A DNA stretch of 64,000 nt. It comes from Ureibacillus sp. FSL W7-1570. GTDB lineage: Bacteria; Bacillota; Bacilli; Bacillales_A; Planococcaceae. Made by a program: the position numbers and the translations under genes. The notes beneath the pieces are model-generated. The model ran no database searches. It was not told where the DNA came from and saw only the letters and a list, made by a program, of their open reading frames with translations. Within the stretch, counting starts at the first letter, position 1. Every line of letters starts with the position of its first letter. Location: the NCBI RefSeq assembly GCF_038593265.1, contig NZ_CP151979.1, positions 2,859,001 through 2,923,000 on the forward strand, written 5' to 3'. This document shows, piece by piece, positions 8,956-16,363 of this stretch.

Positions 8956-9444
8956 TCACTTATCGATCAGATGTTTGAAATCCAATCGTTTGTCCAGCAA
9001 TTTCATGATTGGTATGCCAATTAACAATACAACTGCCTCCCCGACGGCTGTAGTCAGCCATGAAAGCCAGAACGGTAACTCCAACGCCAATTTCAATTCC
9101 AAGGCGATGATCCACATCATGAAGGTGAAGACAAATGAGTTGATCAACATGCGGACAACGACGTTTTTCACAAATTTGCCCACGATGATCAAAATCGTCA
9201 AACAAATAACGGAGTGGGCCACCCCGAACACCAAATCAAACCAGCCAAGGGGTGAAAACAGATTTGAGATGAACACCCCCAAAACAACCCCTAACATATA
9301 GCGGGGGTTGAAAGCGATCAAATGGTTGAAGATTTCGGCTATGCGAAATTGGATATCGCCGAAGCTCAAAAAAGACAGCGTATAGGTTACGGCAATATAA
9401 AGTGCGGCAATAATCGCGGTTACTGCCATGAATTTTGGTTTCAT
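8956..9444 (-). CDS. queT: QueT family queuosine-precursor transporter
   Basis: A 162-residue integral membrane protein with about five hydrophobic segments and the family signature region SFGDIQFRIAEIFNHL followed by a PRYMLGVVLGVFISNLFSPLGW-like stretch. QueT proteins are predicted S-components of ECF-type importers for queuosine precursors such as preQ1. The assignment is strongly reinforced by a preQ1-I riboswitch directly upstream whose 3' end contains the ribosome binding site. It is a monocistronic gene with its own promoter and terminator. Confidence 0.92.
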   Translation of the reverse strand: MKPKFMAVTAIIAALYIAVTYTLSFLSFGDIQFRIAEIFNHLIAFNPRYMLGVVLGVFISNLFSPLGWFDLVFGVAHSVICLTILIIVGKFVKNVVVRMLINSFVFTFMMWIIALELKLALELPFWLSWLTTAVGEAVVLLIGIPIMKLLDKRLDFKHLIDK

Positions 9445-9457
9445 TATTTTTCACTCC

Positions 9458-9491
9458 TTAGTTTTTTATCGTGGGATTTCGCGAACCACGG
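9458..9491 (-). promoter_or_regulatory. preQ1 class I riboswitch before queT
   Basis: On the minus strand a small aptamer has a P1 stem CGTGG/CCACG around a TTCGCGAAATC loop, followed by the A-rich tail ATAAAAAACTAAGGAG. This fits the preQ1-I H-type pseudoknot consensus. The AAGGAG used by queT is the end of the tail, so ligand binding should mask it and repress translation. Confidence 0.88.
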
Positions 9492-9506
9492 TGTGTTGAA
9501 CACACA
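9492..9506. repeat. Perfect 15-base dyad next to the preQ1 aptamer
   Basis: GTGTGTTGAACACAC is a perfect inverted repeat abutting the 5' side of the riboswitch in the queT leader. It could form a hairpin in RNA or act as an operator; nothing favours one over the other. Confidence 0.5.
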
Positions 9507-9513
9507 AAAAAAC

Positions 9514-9542
9514 ATTATATTACATTCGGGAGAAAGAAGCAA
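9514..9542 (-). promoter_or_regulatory. Sigma-A promoter of queT
   Basis: On the minus strand TTGCTT (9537-9542), a 17-bp spacer and TATAAT (9514-9519) lie just upstream of the dyad and the preQ1 aptamer. Confidence 0.75.
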
Positions 9543-9741
9543 ATTGAGTGTTGGAATAATTTACCTTATATATAGGTGCTTTTTATCATAAAAAATTTTA
9601 CGGTTATTTCACAAAATATTCATTATTTTTATATAACATTTTCTCTGGAAAACCCACGTAATTTACTGGTTTAAAGCGTTAAATTGTTATTATTGAAAGA
9701 ATAAAATGAATATTTTTGAATTCAGAACATTCCTAATGTTA

Positions 9742-9770
9742 TTGACTGTTCTTTTATGAAAATGTAATAT
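9742..9770 (+). promoter_or_regulatory. Promoter of the ABC importer operon
   Basis: TTGACT (9742-9747), a 17-bp spacer and TAATAT (9765-9770) precede the substrate-binding protein gene. A perfect dyad follows at 9781-9804, within the predicted early transcript. Confidence 0.65.
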
Positions 9771-9780
9771 AACGTTAAAC

Positions 9781-9804
9781 TTCGCTTTATTCGAATAAAG
9801 CGAA
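9781..9804. repeat. Perfect 24-bp palindrome in the importer leader
   Basis: Half-site TTCGCTTTATTC is followed immediately by its exact reverse complement. It lies just downstream of the predicted -10 box, where it could be an operator or form an RNA hairpin. There is no T-run, so it is not a terminator. No T-box is present in this leader. Confidence 0.75.
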
Positions 9805-9855
9805 AATTTATGTTAGAAATAGTCAGAAATTTTAAAGAATATCGGGGGGAATTTG

Positions 9856-10875
9856 ATGAAAAGTAGTATGAAAAAACTATCATTTTTATTGTTTGGTTTA
9901 TTATTGCTTCTAGCTGCTTGCGGCGGCGGTAATGACAATACATCTGACTCGGGTGACAGCAAAGATAAAGAAGCGACGGAAGAAACAAAAACTTACAAGA
10001 TTGGTGTTACACAAATCGTTGAACACCCATCTTTGAACGCGGCATACCAAGGATTCCAGGATGCGTTGAAAGATGCGGGACTAAAAGTTGAATATGATTA
10101 TCAAATTGCGCAAAACGATAACAGTTTGAATACACAAATTGCACAAAATCTAGCAAATGCGGGAGTAGATTTGATTTTTGCGAACTCCACTCCATCTGCA
10201 CAAGCTGCGAAAAACGTAACATCCGATATTCCAATCGTGTTTACGTCCGTAACAGATCCGGTTGCAGCTCAATTGATCGATTCCATCGAATCTCCTGGCG
10301 CTAACGTGACTGGTACAATCGACTTGCATCCAGATGCAATCAAAACAACGGTGGAATTCATGAAAAATGAATTGGGCGTTGAAAAAGTGGGTATGGTTTA
10401 CAACGCCGGTGAACAAAACTCCGTGGCACAAGTGAACCAAGTGAAAGAAATTGCGGAATCATTGGGAATGAAAGTTGAATCCGCAACAGTGGCACAAAGT
10501 TCAGAAATCAAGCAGGCAGCGGAATCTTTGATCGGCAAAGTGGATGCCTTCTATATCATCACAGACAACACAGTGGTATCCGCTCTTGAATCTGTAATTC
10601 AAGTAGCAGACAGCAACAAATTGCCGCTTGTTGTCGGAGAATTTGACTCTGTAAGACGCGGCGGATTGTTGGCATTTGGCTTTGAATACTACGATATCGG
10701 TTACCAAGCTGGCGAAATGGCTGTGAAAATCTTGAAAGGTGAAGCGACACCGGCAGATATTCCTGCAGAATATCCAGCGACATTGAAATTGGTAATGAAT
10801 AAAGATGCTGTTGAAAAACTTGGCCTTGAAGTGAAAGAAGAGTGGAAAGCAGAGCTTGTAGAAACAGAAAAATAA
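9856..10875 (+). CDS. ABC transporter substrate-binding lipoprotein (TrpX-like)
   Basis: A 339-residue lipoprotein: signal peptide MKSSMKKLSFLLFGLLL, lipobox LAAC and a Ser/Asp/Lys-rich linker, then a periplasmic-binding fold of the ABC_sub_bind family (KIGVTQIVEHPSLN, IVFTSVTDPVAAQL, GTIDLHPDAIK). Members of this family include TrpX, predicted to bind tryptophan or tyrosine in other Firmicutes. Proximity to the T-box trp operon fits that idea but does not prove it. The ATG at 9856 follows a GGGGGGA site; a TTG sits one codon earlier. It is the first gene of a three-gene operon with permease and ATPase. Confidence 0.85.
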   Translation: MKSSMKKLSFLLFGLLLLLAACGGGNDNTSDSGDSKDKEATEETKTYKIGVTQIVEHPSLNAAYQGFQDALKDAGLKVEYDYQIAQNDNSLNTQIAQNLANAGVDLIFANSTPSAQAAKNVTSDIPIVFTSVTDPVAAQLIDSIESPGANVTGTIDLHPDAIKTTVEFMKNELGVEKVGMVYNAGEQNSVAQVNQVKEIAESLGMKVESATVAQSSEIKQAAESLIGKVDAFYIITDNTVVSALESVIQVADSNKLPLVVGEFDSVRRGGLLAFGFEYYDIGYQAGEMAVKILKGEATPADIPAEYPATLKLVMNKDAVEKLGLEVKEEWKAELVETEK

Positions 10876-10908
10876 TGAATTTCGACATGTTAGGAGAGAT
10901 GATTCAAT

Positions 10909-11898
10909 ATGTTTGCAGCAATGTTCGGTTCAGTTGAGCAAGGAATCATCTACGCGATTATGGCACTCGGAGTGTATCTAACATTCCGAGTGTTAGATTT
11001 TCCGGACTTAACGGTAGATGGTAGTTTTGTAACGGGTGCGGCCACGGCTGCGACGATGATCGTGCTGGGGTATCATCCCATTTTGGCTACGCTCGCTGCA
11101 ATTGTTGTAGGATTTATAGCAGGATGCATCACTGGTTTATTACATACAAAAGGGAACATTAATCCGCTCCTTGCCGGTATCATTATGATGATTGGCCTCT
11201 ATTCCGTAAACCTGCGAATCATGGGTCTCTCAAATGAAAATGCAACGAGCCTTCCGAACGTTCCCCTCCTGAACAGTGAAACCATCTTCACGCAGTTTTT
11301 AAAATTCTGGGAACCATTAGGGATTGATTCGGCATTAAATAATCTCCTTTCGGGTTTAGGAGTAAGCACACTTCCGAAAACTTGGGGAATCCTATTTATC
11401 ATGATCATCCTGACAGCCGCACTGAAGTTGGTAGTCGACTGGTTCTTGAAAACAGAAGTGGGACTTGCCATTCGTGCGACAGGGGATAACAAACGGATGA
11501 TTCGCAGCTTTTCGGCAAATACGGATCATTTGATCATTTTGGGGGTTGGGCTTTCCAACGCGCTTGTCGCATTGGCCGGTGCGCTAATTGCCCAATATTC
11601 CAAATACTCCGATGCCACAATGGGTATTGGGATGATTACAGTGGGTCTTGCCTCTGTCATTATTGGGGAAGCGATTTTTGGAACGAAATCCATCATGCGC
11701 ACAACGTTTGCCGTCGTGATCGGGGCTATTATTTATCGTATTGTGCTGGCGCTCGCGTTGCGGATCCAATTCCTCGATGCAAGTGATATGAAGTTGATAA
11801 CGGCGATTATCGTTATCTTGGCATTGATTGTTCCGCAAATGATCGAAAAGCAAAAAGATAAGAAGCGGAAAGCGAAACGGCTCCAGGCAAAAATATGA
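10909..11898 (+). CDS. ABC transporter permease (TrpY-like)
   Basis: A 329-residue membrane protein with about eight to nine hydrophobic segments, of the branched-chain-amino-acid-type permease family (BPD_transp_2). DFPDLTVDGSFVTGAA near the N-terminus and the GLAIRATGDNKRMIRSF cytoplasmic loop are characteristic of permeases paired with ABC_sub_bind proteins. RBS AGGAG lies ten bases before the ATG. The C-terminus is a basic tail (KQKDKKRKAKR). It should form the transmembrane channel with the ATPase that follows 31 bp downstream. Confidence 0.87.
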   Translation: MFAAMFGSVEQGIIYAIMALGVYLTFRVLDFPDLTVDGSFVTGAATAATMIVLGYHPILATLAAIVVGFIAGCITGLLHTKGNINPLLAGIIMMIGLYSVNLRIMGLSNENATSLPNVPLLNSETIFTQFLKFWEPLGIDSALNNLLSGLGVSTLPKTWGILFIMIILTAALKLVVDWFLKTEVGLAIRATGDNKRMIRSFSANTDHLIILGVGLSNALVALAGALIAQYSKYSDATMGIGMITVGLASVIIGEAIFGTKSIMRTTFAVVIGAIIYRIVLALALRIQFLDASDMKLITAIIVILALIVPQMIEKQKDKKRKAKRLQAKI

Positions 11899-11929
11899 CA
11901 TCAACAACGGAGAAAGGGGGGCGAACAAT

Positions 11930-12724
11930 TTGCTTAAACTGGAAGGCATTACAAAAATCTTTAATGAAGGAACTCCGGATGAAAAAGTGGCATTGAAAAA
12001 TATCAATCTCCATTTAAAACCGGGAGATTTCGTAACGGTCATCGGAAGTAACGGTGCCGGAAAATCGACGATGATGAACATGATTTCCGGAGTGTTGACA
12101 CCGGACGTCGGAAAAGTATGGATTGATGGAAAAGATGTAACGGGTTTGCCCGAATATAAGCGTTCCCATTTTATTGGACGCGTCTTCCAAGACCCGATGG
12201 CAGGGACGGCGCCAACGATGACGATTGAAGAGAATCTTGCCATCGCTTATGCACGAAATGCCAAACGCACGTTGCGTTTAGGGGTGAACCGGGAGCGTCG
12301 TGATTTCTTCCGCACGGCTCTTGAAAAATTGCATTTGAATTTGGAAAACCGGTTAAATGCAAAGGTCGGTTTATTGTCCGGCGGGGAAAGACAAGCCTTG
12401 TCCTTGTTGATGGCAACTTTTACGAAACCGTCCATCTTATTGCTTGATGAACACACGGCAGCCCTTGACCCTTCCCGGGCGGAATTGATTACAAATTTGA
12501 CAAAGCAATTGGTGGAAGAAAATCATTTGACAACGTTGATGGTAACCCACAACATGCAACAGGCCATCGATTTGGGGAACCGATTGATTATGATGGATAA
12601 AGGGCAAATTATCTTGGAAGTGGATGAAGAGCAAAAACCAAACTTGACAATCCCTGACTTAATGGCGGAATTCGAACGAATCCGTGGTGAAAAAATGACC
12701 ACTGACCGAACATTGTTGGGGTGA
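11930..12724 (+). CDS. ABC transporter ATP-binding protein (TrpZ-like)
   Basis: A 264-residue ATPase with Walker A GSNGAGKST, signature LSGGERQALS, Walker B ILLLDEHTAALDP and switch histidine in VTHNMQQ. It starts at a TTG after GAAAGGGGGG with good spacing. It ends directly before a terminator, completing the importer operon. The family is the one normally linked to ABC_sub_bind systems, so an amino-acid or related small-molecule import role is inferred. Confidence 0.88.
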   Translation: MLKLEGITKIFNEGTPDEKVALKNINLHLKPGDFVTVIGSNGAGKSTMMNMISGVLTPDVGKVWIDGKDVTGLPEYKRSHFIGRVFQDPMAGTAPTMTIEENLAIAYARNAKRTLRLGVNRERRDFFRTALEKLHLNLENRLNAKVGLLSGGERQALSLLMATFTKPSILLLDEHTAALDPSRAELITNLTKQLVEENHLTTLMVTHNMQQAIDLGNRLIMMDKGQIILEVDEEQKPNLTIPDLMAEFERIRGEKMTTDRTLLG

Positions 12725-12738
12725 TTGGATCAGTTTAG

Positions 12739-12777
12739 AAACCAACTCTTGGGAACAAGGGTTGGTTTTTTATTTTT
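12739..12777 (+). terminator. Terminator of the ABC importer operon
   Basis: AACCAACTCTT pairs with AAGGGTTGGTT, followed by TTTTTATTTTT, 15 bases after the ATPase stop. Confidence 0.88.
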
Positions 12778-13203
12778 GAAAGGATTGAGGAAGTGCTGAT
12801 TTTCAAGGTTTTTTGGAGTCCAAAAATCATTTTTGGAGCACTTTTTGCGGTTGCGGGAAAGGGAGGGGGATTATGAAGATTTTCCCCGAAATGCAATTAT
12901 AAGGACAAAGAGGTGATAATCGAGTCTTTGCATGATGATGCATTATTAATTAAACCTTGGATTACGGATGCAGAATTTGGCCGTTTTTTCAACATTCCAT
13001 CAAGAACAGCTTATGAAGAAAACTCCCTCTTCAGCAGCAAGGGGAAAAGAGAGGGGGAGTTTATATCATCTCTAAAACATTTAGGAGTGGAAACAATCAT
13101 TCCGATAGAAATCTCCTGTCGATATTGTCACAAAAATGGGGAATATGTTCTCAAAATCAGGTGATATTGTCACAAAATCTAAAGATAAAAATATCTTCTC
13201 CTA
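12778..13203. other. Gene-poor spacer with several inverted repeats
   Basis: No convincing gene was found. A 17-base palindrome CCAAAAATCATTTTTGG lies at 12820-12836, flanked by AAGTGCT (12791) and AGCACTT (12837). A G/A-rich hairpin, AAACTCCC with GGGAGTTT, lies at about 13019-13062 without a T-run. The 21-bp repeats at 13117-13179 follow. An 83-codon frame (12913-13164) crosses the hairpin and two of the three repeat units and resembles nothing I know, so I treat it as spurious. Confidence 0.5.
13117..13179. repeat. Three tandem 21-bp repeats upstream of the ilvA terminator
   Basis: Units start at 13117, 13138 and 13159. Units 1 and 3 share the core GATATTGTCACAAAA; unit 2 is degenerate (GAATATGTTCTCAAAA). 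Period and core match the array at 3918-4001, so the two are the same repeat family about 9 kb apart. Confidence 0.75.
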
Positions 13204-13237
13204 AAAAAACCCGAGCTCTTTTTCGCCCGGGTTTTGC
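13204..13237 (-). terminator. Terminator of ilvA
   Basis: On the minus strand AACCCG-GC pairs with GC-CGGGTT around a CT-rich loop, followed by TTTTTTT, five bases past the ilvA stop. Confidence 0.75.
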
Positions 13238-13242
13238 CATGA

Positions 13243-14502
13243 TCAAATCAACAATCCAAATAGTGTGCTGTCTTTATTCACTTCTTTAAATTCAAAACCG
13301 TTGACGCGCATGCGGTCGATCAAGCCTTCATAATCTTCCGGTTTGCTTATTTCGATTCCGACTAATGCAGGTCCCTCTTCTTTGTTGTTTTTCTTTGTAT
13401 ATTCAAAACGGGTGATATCGTCATTCGGACCAAGAACCACAGTCAAGAATTGACGCAACGCTCCCGCCCGTTGAGGGAAGTTGACGATGAAGTAATGCAA
13501 CAATCCTTCATATAATAAGGACTTTTCTTTGATTTCCTGCATGCGGCTGATATCGTTGTTACCGCCGGTGATGATGGCGACGGCCGTTTTTCCTTTCAAA
13601 TGATCCGCATAGAGATCAAGGGCGGCCACCGGCAATGCACCGGATGGTTCTGCAATGATGGCGTGTTTATTATATAAATCCAGGATAGTTGTACTTACTT
13701 TTCCTTCTGGCACTGTAATAATATCGTCCAAATATTTGCGGCAAATTTCATAGGTTTTTTGCCCGACACATTGAACAGCTGTACCGTCGCAGAATTTATC
13801 GATTTTTTCCAAAGTGGTTGGGCCTCCGTTTTCAAAGGCGGCTTTCATACTTGGAGCGCCTTCCGGTTCCACGCCGATCACTTTCGTATTTGGCGAAATG
13901 TTTTTAATATAGGCAGCCACTCCGCTCATGAGTCCGCCGCCGCCGATTCCGCCAAACACAAAATCAAGGGGCTCATCGATATCATTTAAAATTTCCACGC
14001 CGACCGTCCCTTGTCCTGCGATAATATCATAATCGTCAAATGGATGGATGAAGATCATCTCATGTTCCAAGCAGTAATCCATTGCCGCATTGGCGGAATC
14101 GTCAAATGTATCGCCGGCAAGCACAATTTCCACATAATCGCGGCCGAACATGCGCACCTGATCGATTTTTTGCTTTGGTGTGGTGAGCGGCATAAAAATA
14201 GTCCCTTTAATTTTTAAATGGGAGCAGGAATAGGCGACACCTTGGGCATGATTGCCCGCACTGGCGCAAACGACGCCCCGTGCGCGTGCTTCATTTTCGA
14301 TTTTTTTTATTTTATAATAGGCACCCCGCAGTTTGAAGGAGCGCACTGATTGCAAATCTTCGCGTTTTAAATAAATATTGGCGCCATATTTTTCAGACAA
14401 ATATTCATTCTTTTGCAATGGTGTGTGAGTGACGACATCTTTCAACTGATGTTGTGCTTTTAAAATGTTCTCCACTGTAAAACTTTTATCAGCAACTTCC
14501 AT
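13243..14502 (-). CDS. ilvA: Threonine ammonia-lyase (threonine deaminase)
   Basis: A 419-residue fold-type II PLP enzyme that converts threonine to 2-oxobutyrate, the first committed step to isoleucine. Seen: the PLP lysine in VRSFKLRGAY, ASAGNHAQGVAYS, the phosphate-binding GGIGGGGLMSG and a single C-terminal ACT-like regulatory region of about 85 residues (FPQRAGALRQFL, GIEISKPEDYEGL). The length equals the biosynthetic Bacillus IlvA rather than the longer two-ACT enzymes, so isoleucine feedback control is expected. GGAGG lies ten bases before the ATG. A CodY-like box lies 110 bp upstream. It is monocistronic. Confidence 0.95.
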   Translation of the reverse strand: MEVADKSFTVENILKAQHQLKDVVTHTPLQKNEYLSEKYGANIYLKREDLQSVRSFKLRGAYYKIKKIENEARARGVVCASAGNHAQGVAYSCSHLKIKGTIFMPLTTPKQKIDQVRMFGRDYVEIVLAGDTFDDSANAAMDYCLEHEMIFIHPFDDYDIIAGQGTVGVEILNDIDEPLDFVFGGIGGGGLMSGVAAYIKNISPNTKVIGVEPEGAPSMKAAFENGGPTTLEKIDKFCDGTAVQCVGQKTYEICRKYLDDIITVPEGKVSTTILDLYNKHAIIAEPSGALPVAALDLYADHLKGKTAVAIITGGNNDISRMQEIKEKSLLYEGLLHYFIVNFPQRAGALRQFLTVVLGPNDDITRFEYTKKNNKEEGPALVGIEISKPEDYEGLIDRMRVNGFEFKEVNKDSTLFGLLI

Positions 14503-14611
14503 TTTAATTTAAACCTCCATGAGCATTCAGCATTAATATATTTTAACATAAGATTCGATATTTTATGAAATTTATTAACACTGTCACAAAATACTACCGA
14601 TTATGTATGCG

Positions 14612-14626
14612 AATTTTCAGAAAAAA
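14612..14626. promoter_or_regulatory. CodY-like operator upstream of ilvA
   Basis: AATTTTCAGAAAAAA matches 13 of 15 positions of the CodY consensus AATTTTCWGAAAATT. It lies about 110 bp upstream of the ilvA start. Branched-chain amino-acid genes including ilvA are classic CodY targets, so repression in rich medium is a reasonable inference. Confidence 0.5.
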
Positions 14627-14751
14627 CTTTTTGGATATAAATAATATACAGAATAGTCTAAAGACAGCTTTCAAAAAAATCAAGGAAATCTCAATAAAAA
14701 AAGAAAAATTTATTTGTTTAAATCGTTAAAGCGTTTTCATGGTATAAACAA

Positions 14752-14790
14752 TAAAAAAACACCATTTTCACAAAGGAAAATGGTGTTAAC
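14752..14790 (-). terminator. Terminator of the YjiH-family gene
   Basis: On the minus strand AACACCATTTTC pairs with GAAAATGGTGTT, followed by TTTTTT, immediately after the stop codon. Confidence 0.88.
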
Positions 14791-14794
14791 CGTG

Positions 14795-16147
14795 TCAAAA
14801 AATGAGGTGGGCAATAAGGGCGACAATCGGAATCGAAATGATTGTGCGGATTAAAAAGATGACGAACAAATCCCATAATTTTAATGGAAGTTTTGTACCT
14901 AAAATCAAACCGCCGACTTCAGACATGTAAATCAATTGAGTGACGGAGACCGTTGCAATGAAGAAGCGCGTCAATTCCGACTCGATTCCTGCTCCGAGGA
15001 TTGATGGAAGCAGCATGTCCGCAAAGCCGATGATCATCGTTTGGGCCGCATCATCTGCAAAAGGAATTTGGAACAACTGTAAAATCGGTTCAAACGGCAT
15101 TCCCAACACTTTAAAGAAGCTTGTATATTCCGCAAGAATCAAGGCGATCGTACCGAATGACATGATGACGGGCGTAATCGCAAACCACATTTCCAGCACA
15201 TTTTTAAAGCCGGAGCCAATGACCTTCAATAAATTTTTATTGCTTTCGGCTTTTTCCAACGCATTTTGCAGACCGAAAGAAAACACATTAAAGCCTTTTG
15301 GAATATCTTCACGGTGAGCTTCGGGGGAAGAACCGTCGAAATACGTATCCGGTTTATTTCTCAAAGGATAAATTCTCGGCATAATCACCGCCAAAATCAG
15401 CCCAACCAAAATGACTGTCCCGTAAAACTGCAAGAAATATTGGCTGAGCCCCGCCGTCTCGACAATCACAAAGCAGAAGGTGATGGAAACGACCGAGAAC
15501 GTTGTCGCAATGGCCGCCGCTTCCCGTGCTGTATAGTTTCCTTCCTCATATTGTCTGTTAGTTAGAAGGACCCCGATGGTACCGTCGCCAACCCATGATG
15601 CCAAACAGTCGATGGCTGCCCGTCCAGGTATTTTGAAAATCGGACGCATGATTTTCACCATCATGGAGCCGAAAAATTCCAATAATCCGAAATCCGTTAA
15701 AAGGGGCAGCAACAACCCGGCAAACAGGAATAACGAAAACATCATCGTCACCAAGCCGCCATCCGGATTCAATAACAAACCGGCTGTATTTTCGCTTGTG
15801 AACGCTTCCGGCCCGGTTTGGAACAAATACAATGTCGCAAAAATCACCGCCAAAACCCGCATGATCGTCCAAAACAAACGGGTGCGGAATAACGCATCAA
15901 AAATCGTCACTTTCCCTGATTGCGGTACAAAGTGCATCACAATCGATCCAACGGCTGCAATAATAAACACTACATACGCAAACCAGTGGATAAAAGAAAC
16001 GACTTTAGCCGAAAGTCCATTGGCAAAAATTGCAACAGGAACTTTAAGTCCATCCGGCGTGCCCACCGGAATAATAAATAAACAGATTCCCAATATTGAA
16101 AGACATATAAAAAGAAACCATATATATGGATTGAATTTTTTTGTCAT
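14795..16147 (-). CDS. YjiH-family membrane protein with nucleoside-recognition (Gate) domain
   Basis: A 450-residue protein with roughly ten to eleven membrane segments. A Gate-type region (ASWVGDGTIGVLLTNRQYEEG) is characteristic of the YjiH family. A second such region lies near MIIGFADMLLPSILGAG. Substrate and physiological role are unknown for this family; transport of a small metabolite is a family-level guess. GAGGGG precedes the ATG. It is monocistronic, with its own terminator. Confidence 0.8.
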   Translation of the reverse strand: MTKKFNPYIWFLFICLSILGICLFIIPVGTPDGLKVPVAIFANGLSAKVVSFIHWFAYVVFIIAAVGSIVMHFVPQSGKVTIFDALFRTRLFWTIMRVLAVIFATLYLFQTGPEAFTSENTAGLLLNPDGGLVTMMFSLFLFAGLLLPLLTDFGLLEFFGSMMVKIMRPIFKIPGRAAIDCLASWVGDGTIGVLLTNRQYEEGNYTAREAAAIATTFSVVSITFCFVIVETAGLSQYFLQFYGTVILVGLILAVIMPRIYPLRNKPDTYFDGSSPEAHREDIPKGFNVFSFGLQNALEKAESNKNLLKVIGSGFKNVLEMWFAITPVIMSFGTIALILAEYTSFFKVLGMPFEPILQLFQIPFADDAAQTMIIGFADMLLPSILGAGIESELTRFFIATVSVTQLIYMSEVGGLILGTKLPLKLWDLFVIFLIRTIISIPIVALIAHLIF

Positions 16148-16302
16148 AAGTACCCCTCATTTAATTTGGATTGCATATTTATACACTATAAATGCTATTT
16201 ATACGATTGTCTATATATTGAGAAAAAGAAATTATATTCCGAAATTTTATACTTTTTGCACAGTTTTTCTGCAACACGATTGAAAAATGTGAATCAATGC
16301 AA

Positions 16303-16341
16303 AAAAACACACCATTTCTTGTGAAAAAATGGTGTGTTTGG
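16303..16341 (-). terminator. Terminator of the acetate-symporter operon
   Basis: On the minus strand AAACACACCATTT pairs with AAATGGTGTGTTT, followed by a T-run, 23 bases after the symporter stop. Confidence 0.88.
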
Positions 16342-16363
16342 TATGAAAATCTACTATTTAATA

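Noticed and set aside
12913-13164. 83-codon frame with AAAGAGGTG upstream
   Set aside because: It runs through a stable hairpin and two units of the 21-bp repeat array and has no recognisable protein features; it looks like a chance frame.
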